DNA of 8,404 nucleotides, taken from Gemmatimonadota bacterium (GTDB lineage Bacteria > Gemmatimonadota > Gemmatimonadetes > Longimicrobiales > Longimicrobiaceae). Position 1 is the stretch's first letter; each line of letters opens with the position of its first letter. The notes under the pieces were generated by a model that ran no database searches, was not told the origin of the DNA, and worked only from the letters and a program-made list of their open reading frames with translations. Below are positions 1 through 7,334 of this stretch, piece by piece. A program made the position numbers and the translations under genes. Location: positions 1 through 8,404 of the forward strand of contig JAFAYN010000049.1 of the NCBI GenBank assembly GCA_019240375.1, given 5' to 3'.

Positions 1-1
1 C

Positions 2-1420
2 GTGCTGCAGAGCCTGCCACTGGTCTCCCTTCATGTGACGACCGAGCCGGGCGGGACCCCGGTCGTGTACGCCATCGGGGATCCTCCCACCGCCGCCGCG
101 CTCGACGACTACGGCTTCTGGGTGGACCGGCTCGGGGAGGAGGACGAGCCGCAGCGCACTCAGCTGCACCTCCTGCGCGACGACCGCCAGATGGAGACCG
201 GCTTCCTGGTTCCATCGGGCAACTCCTCTTCCCTGTTCTCCGGCAGCCGTGCGGCCCGGCGCGTCCTCGCCTCGACCCGTGAAGGGCTCGTCGTAGCCCT
301 GCCCCCCGGCGAACCGCCGGAGCGCTACCCGTTCTCGGGAGCCCGGCACGGACGTTCGCTGATGCTTATCCCCTCGGCAGGTCTCCTGGAGGCCGCCGCA
401 GTCGGGCTCGACTCAGCGCGTACCGCAGGTGCGATACTCGATGCCGATCCTCTCAGCACCGAGGAGATCAATGTCCTTCAAAAGCACATCGACGAAAAGG
501 CGATCTACAGGGACGTGGTGCGCTATTCGGAGACCCTGCCGATCAAGGGAGACAGGCGCCTCCAGAGCCGACACATCTTCCACGACGACAACGCTGACGC
601 GACCCGCGCGCTGGTGGCCGACCTCGAGAGCCGCGGCAGGGGGCTCGTCGTCCGGACCCGCACCTTCACGCCTTATCTGAAGGAGATCGCGAACGTGGAG
701 GCGCGGATCCCCGGAAGCGAACCGGTCGAGGTCATCATCGTGAGTGCCCACCTGGACTCCACCGCGGAGCAGGGAGGAACCTACGACAAGGAACTAGATC
801 CGGCACCGGGCGCGGACGACGATGCCAGCGGCATCGCGGGAGTCCTGGCCGCCGCCGGAGCACTGGCCGAGCTGGCGGAGATTCGTCCTCCCCGCCGGGA
901 GATCCGGTTCGTCCTGTTCAACTCCGAAGAAGAGGGAATGGCGGGCAGTGCCCGATACGCCGAAGAGGAGCGGCAGAGCAGCACCAAGATCGTAGCGGTC
1001 TTCCACATGGACATGATCGGCCAGAACGCCGCCGGAGAGCCGGATTGGGAGGTACACGCCGGCTGCTCGTGCGCTCCCGGGATACGGGACCAGACGCTCG
1101 CCCTGGCGCAACAGATCGCGACACTGGTTCCCCGGGTTTCGGACCGGCTCCCCCTTCCGCAGGTATACTCCACGGCGCTCGGTCTGGACGAGGATCCGGG
1201 CGAGCAGCGCAGCGACCACTACAACTTCCTGCTCAGGAACTACCCGGCCTGCTATATTTGCGAGGACTTCTATCCAGGCCCCTCTGCCCATTCTCCACAG
1301 GAAGAACGGAACGAACACTACCACAGACCGAGTGACGTGGCCCAGTTCGTCAACCCCGGTTACGCTGCGGACATCGCCCGCGTCGTCGCCGCGGCCGCAT
1401 GGGTGATGGCCACCCGCTGA
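2..1420 (+). CDS. M28-family zinc aminopeptidase (probably 5'-truncated by the window edge)
   Basis: Predicted metallo-aminopeptidase of family M28 with two co-catalytic zinc ions, removing N-terminal residues from peptides, probably outside the cytoplasm. Numbered from the GTG at position 2, every expected ligand is visible and aligns with Aeromonas (Vibrio) proteolytica aminopeptidase: H250 and D252 in AHLDS, the bridging Asp (probably D273) in PGADDDASG, general base E309 and ligand E310 in NSEEEG, D337 in HMDMIG, SDH at 404-406, and H441 in YHRPSD. The catalytic domain starts near residue 155. The first ~150 residues resemble no domain I can name and could be a propeptide. No signal peptide follows the first in-frame GTG, and secreted M28 enzymes normally have one, so the true start probably lies upstream of the window. 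The TGA at 1418-1420 is genuine. No neighbour indicates a substrate. Family call firm; start unknown. Confidence 0.92.
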   Translation: MLQSLPLVSLHVTTEPGGTPVVYAIGDPPTAAALDDYGFWVDRLGEEDEPQRTQLHLLRDDRQMETGFLVPSGNSSSLFSGSRAARRVLASTREGLVVALPPGEPPERYPFSGARHGRSLMLIPSAGLLEAAAVGLDSARTAGAILDADPLSTEEINVLQKHIDEKAIYRDVVRYSETLPIKGDRRLQSRHIFHDDNADATRALVADLESRGRGLVVRTRTFTPYLKEIANVEARIPGSEPVEVIIVSAHLDSTAEQGGTYDKELDPAPGADDDASGIAGVLAAAGALAELAEIRPPRREIRFVLFNSEEEGMAGSARYAEEERQSSTKIVAVFHMDMIGQNAAGEPDWEVHAGCSCAPGIRDQTLALAQQIATLVPRVSDRLPLPQVYSTALGLDEDPGEQRSDHYNFLLRNYPACYICEDFYPGPSAHSPQEERNEHYHRPSDVAQFVNPGYAADIARVVAAAAWVMATR

Positions 1421-1455
1421 GGGATCGATTACTCCGGGGGCTACACACGTTTCCC

Positions 1456-1484
1456 TTGCGCGTCTAAGGGAGCCATCTTATCCT
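1456..1484 (+). promoter_or_regulatory. Candidate sigma-70-type promoter for padR-ADOP operon
   Basis: TTGCGC at 1456-1461 matches the -35 consensus at 4 of 6 positions. TATCCT at 1479-1484 matches the -10 consensus at 4 of 6. The spacer is exactly 17 bp. This is the best pair seen in the gap between the peptidase and padR, and it would start transcription near 1491. An inverted repeat overlaps its spacer and -10, as expected for a repressed promoter. It is prediction only, and promoter consensus in this phylum may differ. Confidence 0.4.
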
Positions 1485-1494
1485 CTCCCTTAGA
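1463..1494. promoter_or_regulatory. Perfect inverted repeat, candidate PadR operator
   Basis: Left arm TCTAAGGGAG (1463-1472) and right arm CTCCCTTAGA (1485-1494) are exact reverse complements, separated by the 12-nt spacer CCATCTTATCCT. A related half-site, AGGGAG, recurs at 1502-1507. The repeat lies about 60 bp upstream of the favoured padR start and covers the candidate -10 element. PadR proteins are dimeric winged-helix regulators that often bind dyads at their own promoters, so autoregulation is the simplest reading. No T-run follows it, which argues against a terminator for the peptidase gene. Confidence 0.55.
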
Positions 1495-1508
1495 TCAGAA
1501 TAGGGAGA

Positions 1509-1522
1509 CCGGCCGCGGCCGG
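1509..1522. repeat. 14-bp perfect palindrome in presumed padR leader
   Basis: CCGGCCGCGGCCGG reads identically on both strands. It sits between the inverted-repeat operator and the padR ribosome binding site. It could be a second protein-binding site, or a chance GC palindrome in GC-rich DNA. It has no loop, so it would make a poor RNA hairpin. Confidence 0.3.
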
Positions 1523-1555
1523 CGCGTGGATCACCCCGACAGTGGAGGCCGTCTC

Positions 1556-1909
1556 GTGTTCGCCAAGGATTCAGGGCTGCTGCAGGGAACGCTGGAGCTG
1601 CTGGTGCTGAAGACGCTTTCCTGGGGGCCGATGCACGGCTACGGGATCGCGAGCTGGATCGAGAGCGCCACCGGCGACGTGCTGCGCGTGGAGGAGGGCT
1701 CGCTCTACCCCGCCCTATACCGCATGGCGCGCAAGGGGTGGATCCGCGGCGAGTGGGGGGTTTCCGAGAACAACCGCCGGGCGAAGTTCTACCACCTGAC
1801 CGCCGAGGGGCGGCGGCAGTTCGGCGAGCAGTCTACGGGGTGGCAGCGGCTGGCGGCGGCGGTGACCGAGGCCATCGGCTCCACGCAGGCCCCCGCCTGG
1901 GCGAGGTGA
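1556..1909 (+). CDS. PadR-family transcriptional regulator (acidobacterial ADOP-associated type)
   Basis: A 117-residue winged-helix DNA-binding protein, predicted to repress its own operon. The family hallmarks are in order: KDSGLLQGTLELLVLKTL (4-21), first helices with HGYG (27-30), recognition region EEGSLYPALYRMARKGW (46-62), wing with NNRRAKFYHLTAEGRRQF (72-89), then a short C-terminal dimerisation helix (about 89-106). Length and sequence match the PadR subgroup regularly found directly before ADOP permeases. I chose the GTG at 1556 because GGAGG at 1544-1548 lies 7 nt upstream. An in-frame GTG at 1526 would add 10 residues but has no nearby Shine-Dalgarno sequence. The stop codon is 2 nt before the first permease, whose ribosome binding site lies inside the padR end, so translation is probably coupled. 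The inducing signal is unknown. Confidence 0.9.
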   Translation: MFAKDSGLLQGTLELLVLKTLSWGPMHGYGIASWIESATGDVLRVEEGSLYPALYRMARKGWIRGEWGVSENNRRAKFYHLTAEGRRQFGEQSTGWQRLAAAVTEAIGSTQAPAWAR

Positions 1910-1911
1910 CC

Positions 1912-4575
1912 ATGAGCGAGAAATCCTCAGGCGGGCGCCGCTCCCGCCTCTTCCAGAAAGAGCCGGGGACCGAGGTGGGCGACGAGCTGGCCTTCCACCT
2001 GGAAGAGCGCGTCCGCGAGTACGTGGCCCGCGGCATGGACCCGGAGGCCGCCCGCGCCGCCGCCCTGGAGCGCTTCGGGAACCTGGAGGGCGTGCGCGAG
2101 GAGTGCGCGCAGATGCTGCACGAGGAGCGCCGCGCGGAAGCCCGACGCGACTGGCTGGACGACCTGCGCCAGGACCTCCGCTTCGGGGTGCGCTCGGCGC
2201 TGCGCGCTCCCGTCTTTTCCCTCCTGGCGGTGCTGACGCTGGCGCTGGGGATCGGCGCCAACGCCGCCGTCTTCGGCGTGGTCAAGTCCGTGCTCCTCAA
2301 CGCGCTCCCCTACCGCGACTCCGGGGCGCTGGTGCGCGTGTACGGGCGCTTCCGCGACGGTACCAACGAGCAGGGCGGGCTGAGCGCGGGCACCATCACG
2401 GACGTCGCCGAGCGGCAGCACTCGTTCTCGAGCATGGCCGCGTTCCGGAGCAACCCCACGGACGCGGTGCTCGCGGGGACCGACGAGCCGCGCGTGGTGC
2501 AGGTGGCATGGGTGCAGCCGGCCTTCTTCCCCACGCTGGGGGTGTCGGCCGCCATGGGCCGCCTCATCCGGGACGACGACGTGGCGGACACCGCCCGCAT
2601 GGTGCTGCTCACGCACCCCGCCTGGCAGCGGCTCTTCGGGGGCGATCCCGGCATAGTGGGGCGGGAGGTGGTCACCAACGGGATCACGCGCACCGTGGTG
2701 GGCGTGCTCCCGCGCGGCTTCGTCGGTCCCATGGGAGACGCGGACATCTACTACCCGCTCAACCTCGGCCCCACGCTGCGCGACCCGGTGGCGGTGCGCG
2801 GCGCGGGGTGGCTGGGGATGGTCGCCCGCCTGAAGCCCGGCGTCGCCCAGGACGCCGCCCGCCGCGAGATGGAGGTGATCGCCGACCAGCTCTCGCGCGA
2901 GTACCCGCGCGACGACGGCAGCCTGGGGATCCGCGCCATGCCGATCCGCGACGCGATGGTGGGCGACACGCGCACCCCGCTCCTGGTGCTGATGGCGAGC
3001 GCGGGGCTGGTCCTCCTCATCACCTGCGCCAACCTGGCCGGGGCGCTCCTTTCCCGCACCCTTTCCCGCCGCAAGGAGTTCGCGGTGCGGGTGGCGCTCG
3101 GCGCGGGGCGTGGGCGCCTGGTGCGGCAGCTCCTCACCGAAAGCCTCCTCCTGGCCGTGGCCGGCGGGGTGGCGGGAATCCTCCTGGCGATGGGGGGGCT
3201 GGCCCTGCTCCGGGGGCTCGCCACGCAGGCCCTCCCCTCCTACGCCGAGCTTTCGCTCGACCGGGGCGCGCTCCTCTTCACCTCGGTGCTGGCGCTGCTC
3301 ACGGGGGTGGTGTTCGGCCTGGCCCCGGCTCTCTCGGTCCGCCGCTCGGAGCCGCAGGAAACGCTCCGCGACGAGACCCGCGGCGCCAGCGAGGGGCGGC
3401 GGTCGCGGAACCTGCGCGGCGTGCTGGTCGCCGGACAGATCGCGCTCTGCGTCTCCCTCCTCACCGGCGCCGGCCTCCTGGTCCGGAGCCTCCTGGCGAT
3501 GACGTCGCAGGCGCCGGGGTTCGGCCCGGACGGGGTGCTGGCGGTGGCGGTGCAGCTCCCCTCCGCCACCTACCAGGATCCGGCGGCGCAGACCCGCTTC
3601 TTCGGGCTGCTGGAGGAGCGCCTGCGCGGCCTCCCCGGCGTGACCTCGGTGGGAGAAGCGAGCGCCGTCCCCACCGACGTTAAGCAGCACAACGGGATCA
3701 ACATCGTGGGGGCACCCCCGCCGTCGTCCGACGCGCAGCCGTTCGTGCTCTACGCTCCCGTCTCGGACGACTACTTCCACACCCTGCGCATCCCGCTCCG
3801 CAGCGGGCGCGTCTTCGGGCCGCAGGACCGCCCCGACGCCCCGCCGACGATGGTCGTCAGCGAGGCGATGGCCCGGCGCTTCTGGCCCGGCGGCGGCGCG
3901 CTCGGCGCGCAGCTCCGCATGGGCCCGGACCCGAACTCGACGCCGTACACGGTGGTCGGGATCGTGGGCGACGTGCGCAACGACCCGGCTCGCCCCGACG
4001 CGGAGCCGATGGCGTACGGGACGTCGCGGCTCGACGCGCGCCCGACCCGGACGCTGCTCCTGCGGACCAGCGGCGACCCGCTCGCGCTGGTCAACCCGGT
4101 GCGCCGCGAGATCGCGGCGGTGGACCCCGGGGTCCCCATGCGCGAAGCCACCACCCTGCGCACCTTCCTCGCCGACCGGCTCACCAGCCGCAGGCTCCCG
4201 GTGGTGCTCATGACCGCCTTCGGCGCGCTGGCGCTCCTCCTCGCCTCGGTGGGGGTCTACGCCATGTTCGCCAGCATGGCCGCGGCGCGGGAGCGGGAGT
4301 TCGGGGTGCGGGTGGCGCTCGGGTCGAGCCGGCGCGCCATCGCCTCACTGGTGCTGCGCCAGGGCGGGGTGTGGATGGCCGCCGGGCTGGTCGCCGGCGC
4401 CGGGGGGATCGTGCTGGTGACGCGCTTCGTGCGCGGGCTCCTGTACGGCGTCGAGCCCTTCGACCCGGTCGCGCTCGGGGCCGCCCTCGCCCTGCTGCTC
4501 GCGTGCGCCGCGGTCGCGCTGCTGGTGCCGGTGCGCCGGGCGACGCGGGTGGACCCCGTCACCATCCTGCGCTAG
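1912..4575 (+). CDS. ADOP-type duplicated MacB/FtsX-like permease (ADOP1)
   Basis: An 887-residue inner-membrane protein of the 'acidobacterial duplicated orphan permease' type. It contains two MacB/FtsX-like permease units fused in one chain, usually with no ATPase gene nearby, as here. Order: cytosolic helical prefix domain (about 22-75, ELAFHLEERVREYVARG then ALERFGNLEGVREEC); TM1 about 101-123; first periplasmic MacB-type domain to about 353, including GVLPRGFVGPMGDA; TM2 about 356-378, TM3 about 411-433, TM4 about 451-473; linker; TM5 about 503-525; second periplasmic domain to about 762; TM6 about 763-787, TM7 about 820-840, TM8 about 853-878. Both FtsX cytosolic loops are visible (RRKEFAVRVALGAGRGRLVRQL and AREREFGVRVALGSSRRAI). 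Start at ATG 1912 with GAGG at 1903-1906, 5 nt upstream; the frame is open further upstream, but only inside padR. MacB-like proteins drive export or transmit force across the envelope; substrate unknown. Confidence 0.9.
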   Translation: MSEKSSGGRRSRLFQKEPGTEVGDELAFHLEERVREYVARGMDPEAARAAALERFGNLEGVREECAQMLHEERRAEARRDWLDDLRQDLRFGVRSALRAPVFSLLAVLTLALGIGANAAVFGVVKSVLLNALPYRDSGALVRVYGRFRDGTNEQGGLSAGTITDVAERQHSFSSMAAFRSNPTDAVLAGTDEPRVVQVAWVQPAFFPTLGVSAAMGRLIRDDDVADTARMVLLTHPAWQRLFGGDPGIVGREVVTNGITRTVVGVLPRGFVGPMGDADIYYPLNLGPTLRDPVAVRGAGWLGMVARLKPGVAQDAARREMEVIADQLSREYPRDDGSLGIRAMPIRDAMVGDTRTPLLVLMASAGLVLLITCANLAGALLSRTLSRRKEFAVRVALGAGRGRLVRQLLTESLLLAVAGGVAGILLAMGGLALLRGLATQALPSYAELSLDRGALLFTSVLALLTGVVFGLAPALSVRRSEPQETLRDETRGASEGRRSRNLRGVLVAGQIALCVSLLTGAGLLVRSLLAMTSQAPGFGPDGVLAVAVQLPSATYQDPAAQTRFFGLLEERLRGLPGVTSVGEASAVPTDVKQHNGINIVGAPPPSSDAQPFVLYAPVSDDYFHTLRIPLRSGRVFGPQDRPDAPPTMVVSEAMARRFWPGGGALGAQLRMGPDPNSTPYTVVGIVGDVRNDPARPDAEPMAYGTSRLDARPTRTLLLRTSGDPLALVNPVRREIAAVDPGVPMREATTLRTFLADRLTSRRLPVVLMTAFGALALLLASVGVYAMFASMAAAREREFGVRVALGSSRRAIASLVLRQGGVWMAAGLVAGAGGIVLVTRFVRGLLYGVEPFDPVALGAALALLLACAAVALLVPVRRATRVDPVTILR
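2146..2288 (+). repeat. 143-bp direct repeat, copy 1 (within ADOP1)
   Basis: This block is identical base for base to 4820-4962 in ADOP2, offset 2674, the same as the distance between the two start codons. It encodes the end of the prefix domain through TM1 (about residues 79-126). Counted by eye, the wider stretch 1979-2288 has about 10 differences, mostly at third codon positions; identity falls sharply after about 2300. Confidence 0.9.
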
Positions 4576-4580
4576 GGAGG
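4574..4580 (+). promoter_or_regulatory. Strong Shine-Dalgarno for ADOP2, overlapping ADOP1 stop
   Basis: AGGGAGG begins inside the TAG stop of the first permease and lies 5 nt before the ATG at 4586. This fixes the start of the second permease and places both on one message with closely linked translation. Confidence 0.75.
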
Positions 4581-4585
4581 CGGCC

Positions 4586-7243
4586 ATGAGCAACTCGTCT
4601 CCCGGCGGGCGCCGCTCCCGCCTCTTCCGCGGGGAACCGAAGGCCGAGGTCGCCGACGAGCTGGCCTTTCACCTGGAAGAGCGCGTCCGCGAGTACGTGG
4701 CCCGCGGCATGGACCCCGACGCCGCCCGCGCCGCCGCACTGGAGCGCTTCGGGAACCTGGAGGGCGTGCGCGAGGAGTGCGCGCAGATGCTGCACGAGGA
4801 CCGACGCGCCGAGGCCCGGCGCGACTGGCTGGACGACCTGCGCCAGGACCTCCGCTTCGGGGTGCGCTCGGCGCTGCGCGCTCCCGTCTTTTCCCTCCTG
4901 GCGGTGCTGACGCTGGCGCTGGGGATCGGCGCCAACGCCGCCGTCTTCGGCGTGGTCAAGTCGGTGCTCCTCGACTCGCTCCCCTACGCGGACGCGGGGC
5001 GCCTGGTGCGGGTGTACGCGAAGTTCGAGAAGTCGGGGATGGACCGCTCGTCGGTGAGCCCGGGGACGGCGGCCGACATGGCCCGGCGGCTGCGCTCCTT
5101 TTCCGGCGTGGCGGCCTTCAACTTCGGCACCATGGACGTCACCTACCAGGGCGAGTCCGGGCCGCGGGTCATCCCCGGCGCGCTGGTCGGGGGCGGGTTC
5201 TTCTCCACCCTGGGGGTGCGCGCCGCGCTGGGGCGGACGCTGACGGAGGCCGACGCCGACGCGCCCGTGGTGATGCTGAGCGACGCGGCCTGGCAGCGCG
5301 AGTTCGGCGGCGACCCGCACGTGGTCGGCCGCACGCTCCGCGTCGACGGGAATCCGTACGAGGTGGTGGGGGTGCTCCCCCGCGGCTTCGTGGGGCCGAT
5401 GGGCGACGCCGGGATCTGGTTCGCGCTCGACCTCCCGCACTACCTGCGCGACCCCGTCGGGGCGCGCGACCAGCACTGGCTGGGGATCGTGGGGCGGCTG
5501 GCGCCCGGGGTGACGCTGGACGCGGCGCAGCGCGAGCTGGACCGGCTAGCGGTAGACCTGGCCCGCGAGTACCCGAAGACCGACCGCGGCCGGACCTTCG
5601 TCGCCCTCCCGCTGCGCGACGCGATGGTGGGCGACACGCGTACCCCGCTCCTGGTGCTGATGGCGAGCGCCGCGCTGGTGCTCCTGATCACCTGCGCCAA
5701 CCTGGCGGGGGCGCTGCTCTCGCGCACCATGTCGCGGCGCAAGGAGTTCGCGGTGCGCGTGGCGATCGGCGCGGGGCGCGGGCGGCTGGTCCGCCAGCTT
5801 CTCACCGAGAGCGCGCTCCTCGCCCTGGCCGGAGCGGCGGTCGGGCTCCTCCTGGCGGTACTTGGACTGGGGGCGCTGCGGAAGCTGGCGCTCCCCGTCC
5901 TCCCGCCGTACGCCGACCTTTCGCTCGACACCGGCGCGGTGCTGGCGACGCTGCTCGCCGCGCTGTGCACGGGAATCGCCTTCGGGCTGGCGCCCGCGCT
6001 CGCCGCCGGCCGCTTGGAGCCGCAGGGGACGCTCCGCGAGGAAACGCGCGGCTCCAGCGAGGGGCGCCGCTCCCGGCAGCTTCGCGGGGTGCTGGTGGCG
6101 GCGCAGATCGCGCTCTCGCTCAGCCTCCTGGTCGGGGCCGGTCTGCTGGTCCGGAGCCTGTGGGCGATGACGTCGGCGCCGCTCGGCTTCGACCCGGAGG
6201 GGGTGCTGACGGCGCGGGTGGAGCTCCCCTCCTCCGCGTACCCCACGCCGGAGCGGCGCGCCGCCGTGTTCCGGGAGCTGGAGGAGCGTCTCGCCGCGCT
6301 CCCCGGCGTCCGCGGCGTGGCGAGCGTCACCCAGGTCCCCTCCCCCACCATGAGCAGAAACAACCTCACCATCGAGGGGGTCACCTTGAGGGGCGACGGT
6401 CCGGTCTTCATCCCGTACATGGCGGTCTCGGACGACTACTTCCGGACCGCGAGGATCCGCCTGCGCCAGGGGCGCACCTTCGGGCCGGAGGACACGCCCG
6501 AAGCCACCCCGGCGATCGTGGTCAGCGAGACGATGGCGCGGCGCTACTGGCCGAACGGCGGCGCCGTGGGCGCGCGCATCCGCGTCAGCCCGCACACGGC
6601 GGAGCGGTGGGGCGTGGTGGTCGGCATCGTCGACGACGTGCGCGTGGACCCCGCCCTCCCCGCGCCGGAGCCGATGGCGTATGCCTCGGGGCGGCAGGAC
6701 TTCGCCTGGACAGGGCGCGACTTCCTGGTCCGTACGGACGGTGACCCGCTCGCGCTGGTGCGCCCCTTCCAGCAGGCACTGGCGGCGGTTGACCCGTCGG
6801 TCCCGCTCCGCGACCCGAGGACGCTCGCCTCCATCGTGGACGAGCGTCTCGCAGGGCGGCGGCTCCCGATGCTGCTCATGACGGCGTTCGGCGTGCTGGC
6901 GCTCCTCCTGGCTTCGGTGGGCGTCTACGCGATGTTCGCGGCCATGGCCGCGGCGCGGGAGCAGGAGTTCGGGGTGCGGGTGGCACTCGGCTCCACGCCC
7001 GGTGCCATCGCGGGACTGGTGCTACGGCAGGGGGCGGTGTGGATGGGGGTCGGGCTGGTGGGAGGGGCGGCGGGCGCGGTGGTGGTCGCGCGGCTGGTGA
7101 GCGGGCTGCTCTACGGGGTCGCTCCGTTCGATCCGGTCACGCTGGGGGTAGCGGTCGTGGCACTGCTCGCGTGCGCCACGGTCGCGCTGCTGGTGCCCGT
7201 GCGCCGCGCGACGCGGGTGGACCCGAACATGGTGCTGCGGTAG
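4586..7243 (+). CDS. ADOP-type duplicated MacB/FtsX-like permease (ADOP2)
   Basis: An 885-residue paralogue of the preceding permease with the same architecture: cytosolic prefix helices (about 22-75), TM1 about 101-123, first MacB-type periplasmic domain, TM2-4 (about 353-376, 409-431, 449-471), TM5 about 501-523, second periplasmic domain, TM6-8 (about 761-785, 818-838, 851-876). It ends in VPVRRATRVDPNMVLR, like its neighbour. The periplasmic parts differ clearly from ADOP1, while the prefix, TM1 and the FtsX loops are closely conserved. This may mean the two proteins work as a pair or have different ligands; that is inference. It starts 10 nt after the ADOP1 stop with a strong Shine-Dalgarno sequence, so it is the third gene of the padR operon. 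No ATP-binding subunit is visible, so the energy source is unknown. Confidence 0.9.
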   Translation: MSNSSPGGRRSRLFRGEPKAEVADELAFHLEERVREYVARGMDPDAARAAALERFGNLEGVREECAQMLHEDRRAEARRDWLDDLRQDLRFGVRSALRAPVFSLLAVLTLALGIGANAAVFGVVKSVLLDSLPYADAGRLVRVYAKFEKSGMDRSSVSPGTAADMARRLRSFSGVAAFNFGTMDVTYQGESGPRVIPGALVGGGFFSTLGVRAALGRTLTEADADAPVVMLSDAAWQREFGGDPHVVGRTLRVDGNPYEVVGVLPRGFVGPMGDAGIWFALDLPHYLRDPVGARDQHWLGIVGRLAPGVTLDAAQRELDRLAVDLAREYPKTDRGRTFVALPLRDAMVGDTRTPLLVLMASAALVLLITCANLAGALLSRTMSRRKEFAVRVAIGAGRGRLVRQLLTESALLALAGAAVGLLLAVLGLGALRKLALPVLPPYADLSLDTGAVLATLLAALCTGIAFGLAPALAAGRLEPQGTLREETRGSSEGRRSRQLRGVLVAAQIALSLSLLVGAGLLVRSLWAMTSAPLGFDPEGVLTARVELPSSAYPTPERRAAVFRELEERLAALPGVRGVASVTQVPSPTMSRNNLTIEGVTLRGDGPVFIPYMAVSDDYFRTARIRLRQGRTFGPEDTPEATPAIVVSETMARRYWPNGGAVGARIRVSPHTAERWGVVVGIVDDVRVDPALPAPEPMAYASGRQDFAWTGRDFLVRTDGDPLALVRPFQQALAAVDPSVPLRDPRTLASIVDERLAGRRLPMLLMTAFGVLALLLASVGVYAMFAAMAAAREQEFGVRVALGSTPGAIAGLVLRQGAVWMGVGLVGGAAGAVVVARLVSGLLYGVAPFDPVTLGVAVVALLACATVALLVPVRRATRVDPNMVLR
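4820..4962 (+). repeat. 143-bp direct repeat, copy 2 (within ADOP2)
   Basis: Exact second copy of 2146-2288, in register with the ADOP2 reading frame. Synonymous positions are identical as well, so protein-level selection alone does not explain it. Recent gene conversion between the tandem paralogues is the likeliest cause. The copies are also a potential site for recombination that would delete the DNA between them and leave one fused permease. Confidence 0.9.
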
Positions 7244-7276
7244 AGCGACGTGTTGGTTTGGTTGTGTTTAAGCACG

Positions 7277-7316
7277 GGAGGGCGCCGGGGATGTCCCGGC
7301 GCCCTCCTCAGCTTTT
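7277..7316 (+). terminator. Intrinsic terminator of the padR-ADOP operon
   Basis: GGAGGGCGCCGGG (7277-7289) pairs perfectly with CCCGGCGCCCTCC (7295-7307) around the 5-nt loop GATGT; a G-U pair can extend the stem by one. TTTT follows at 7313-7316 after a short TCAGC spacer. It lies 33 nt after the ADOP2 stop, between the two convergent operons. In the opposite direction the same stem is followed only by a poor T-tract (GTGCTTAAAC), so it may act more weakly as a terminator for the minus-strand genes. Confidence 0.8.
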
Positions 7317-7334
7317 ACTGGGAGAAGCTTTTCG

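Noticed and set aside
1463..1494. Inverted repeat as an intrinsic terminator for the peptidase gene
   Set aside because: The loop is 12 nt and no T-tract follows. Position over a promoter-like sequence fits an operator better.
1526..1555. Earlier GTG start for padR
   Set aside because: No ribosome site at proper spacing. GTG 1556 has GGAGG 7 nt upstream and gives the usual family N-terminus. It remains possible.
1738..1911. Upstream extension of the ADOP1 frame to an ATG at 1738
   Set aside because: The added 58 residues overlap padR and lack permease features. ATG 1912 has a good Shine-Dalgarno sequence and gives the same N-terminus type as ADOP2.
2103..3683. Long plus-strand open frames shifted inside ADOP1 (526 codons) and ADOP2 (4777-6744, 655 codons)
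   Set aside because: Low-complexity Arg/Gly/Pro-rich translations with no ribosome site; they are shadows of the permease genes.
1927..3780. Very long open frame on the minus strand opposite ADOP1 (over 600 codons), with similar long frames opposite ADOP2
   Set aside because: Such frames are expected opposite GC-rich genes. Their translations are Arg/Gly/His/Ala-rich with no domain, and they fully overlap clear MacB/FtsX permeases.
7310..7332. Repeated AGCTTTT (7310-7316 and 7326-7332) as a separate element
   Set aside because: Too short to be meaningful; the first copy is simply the terminator tail.
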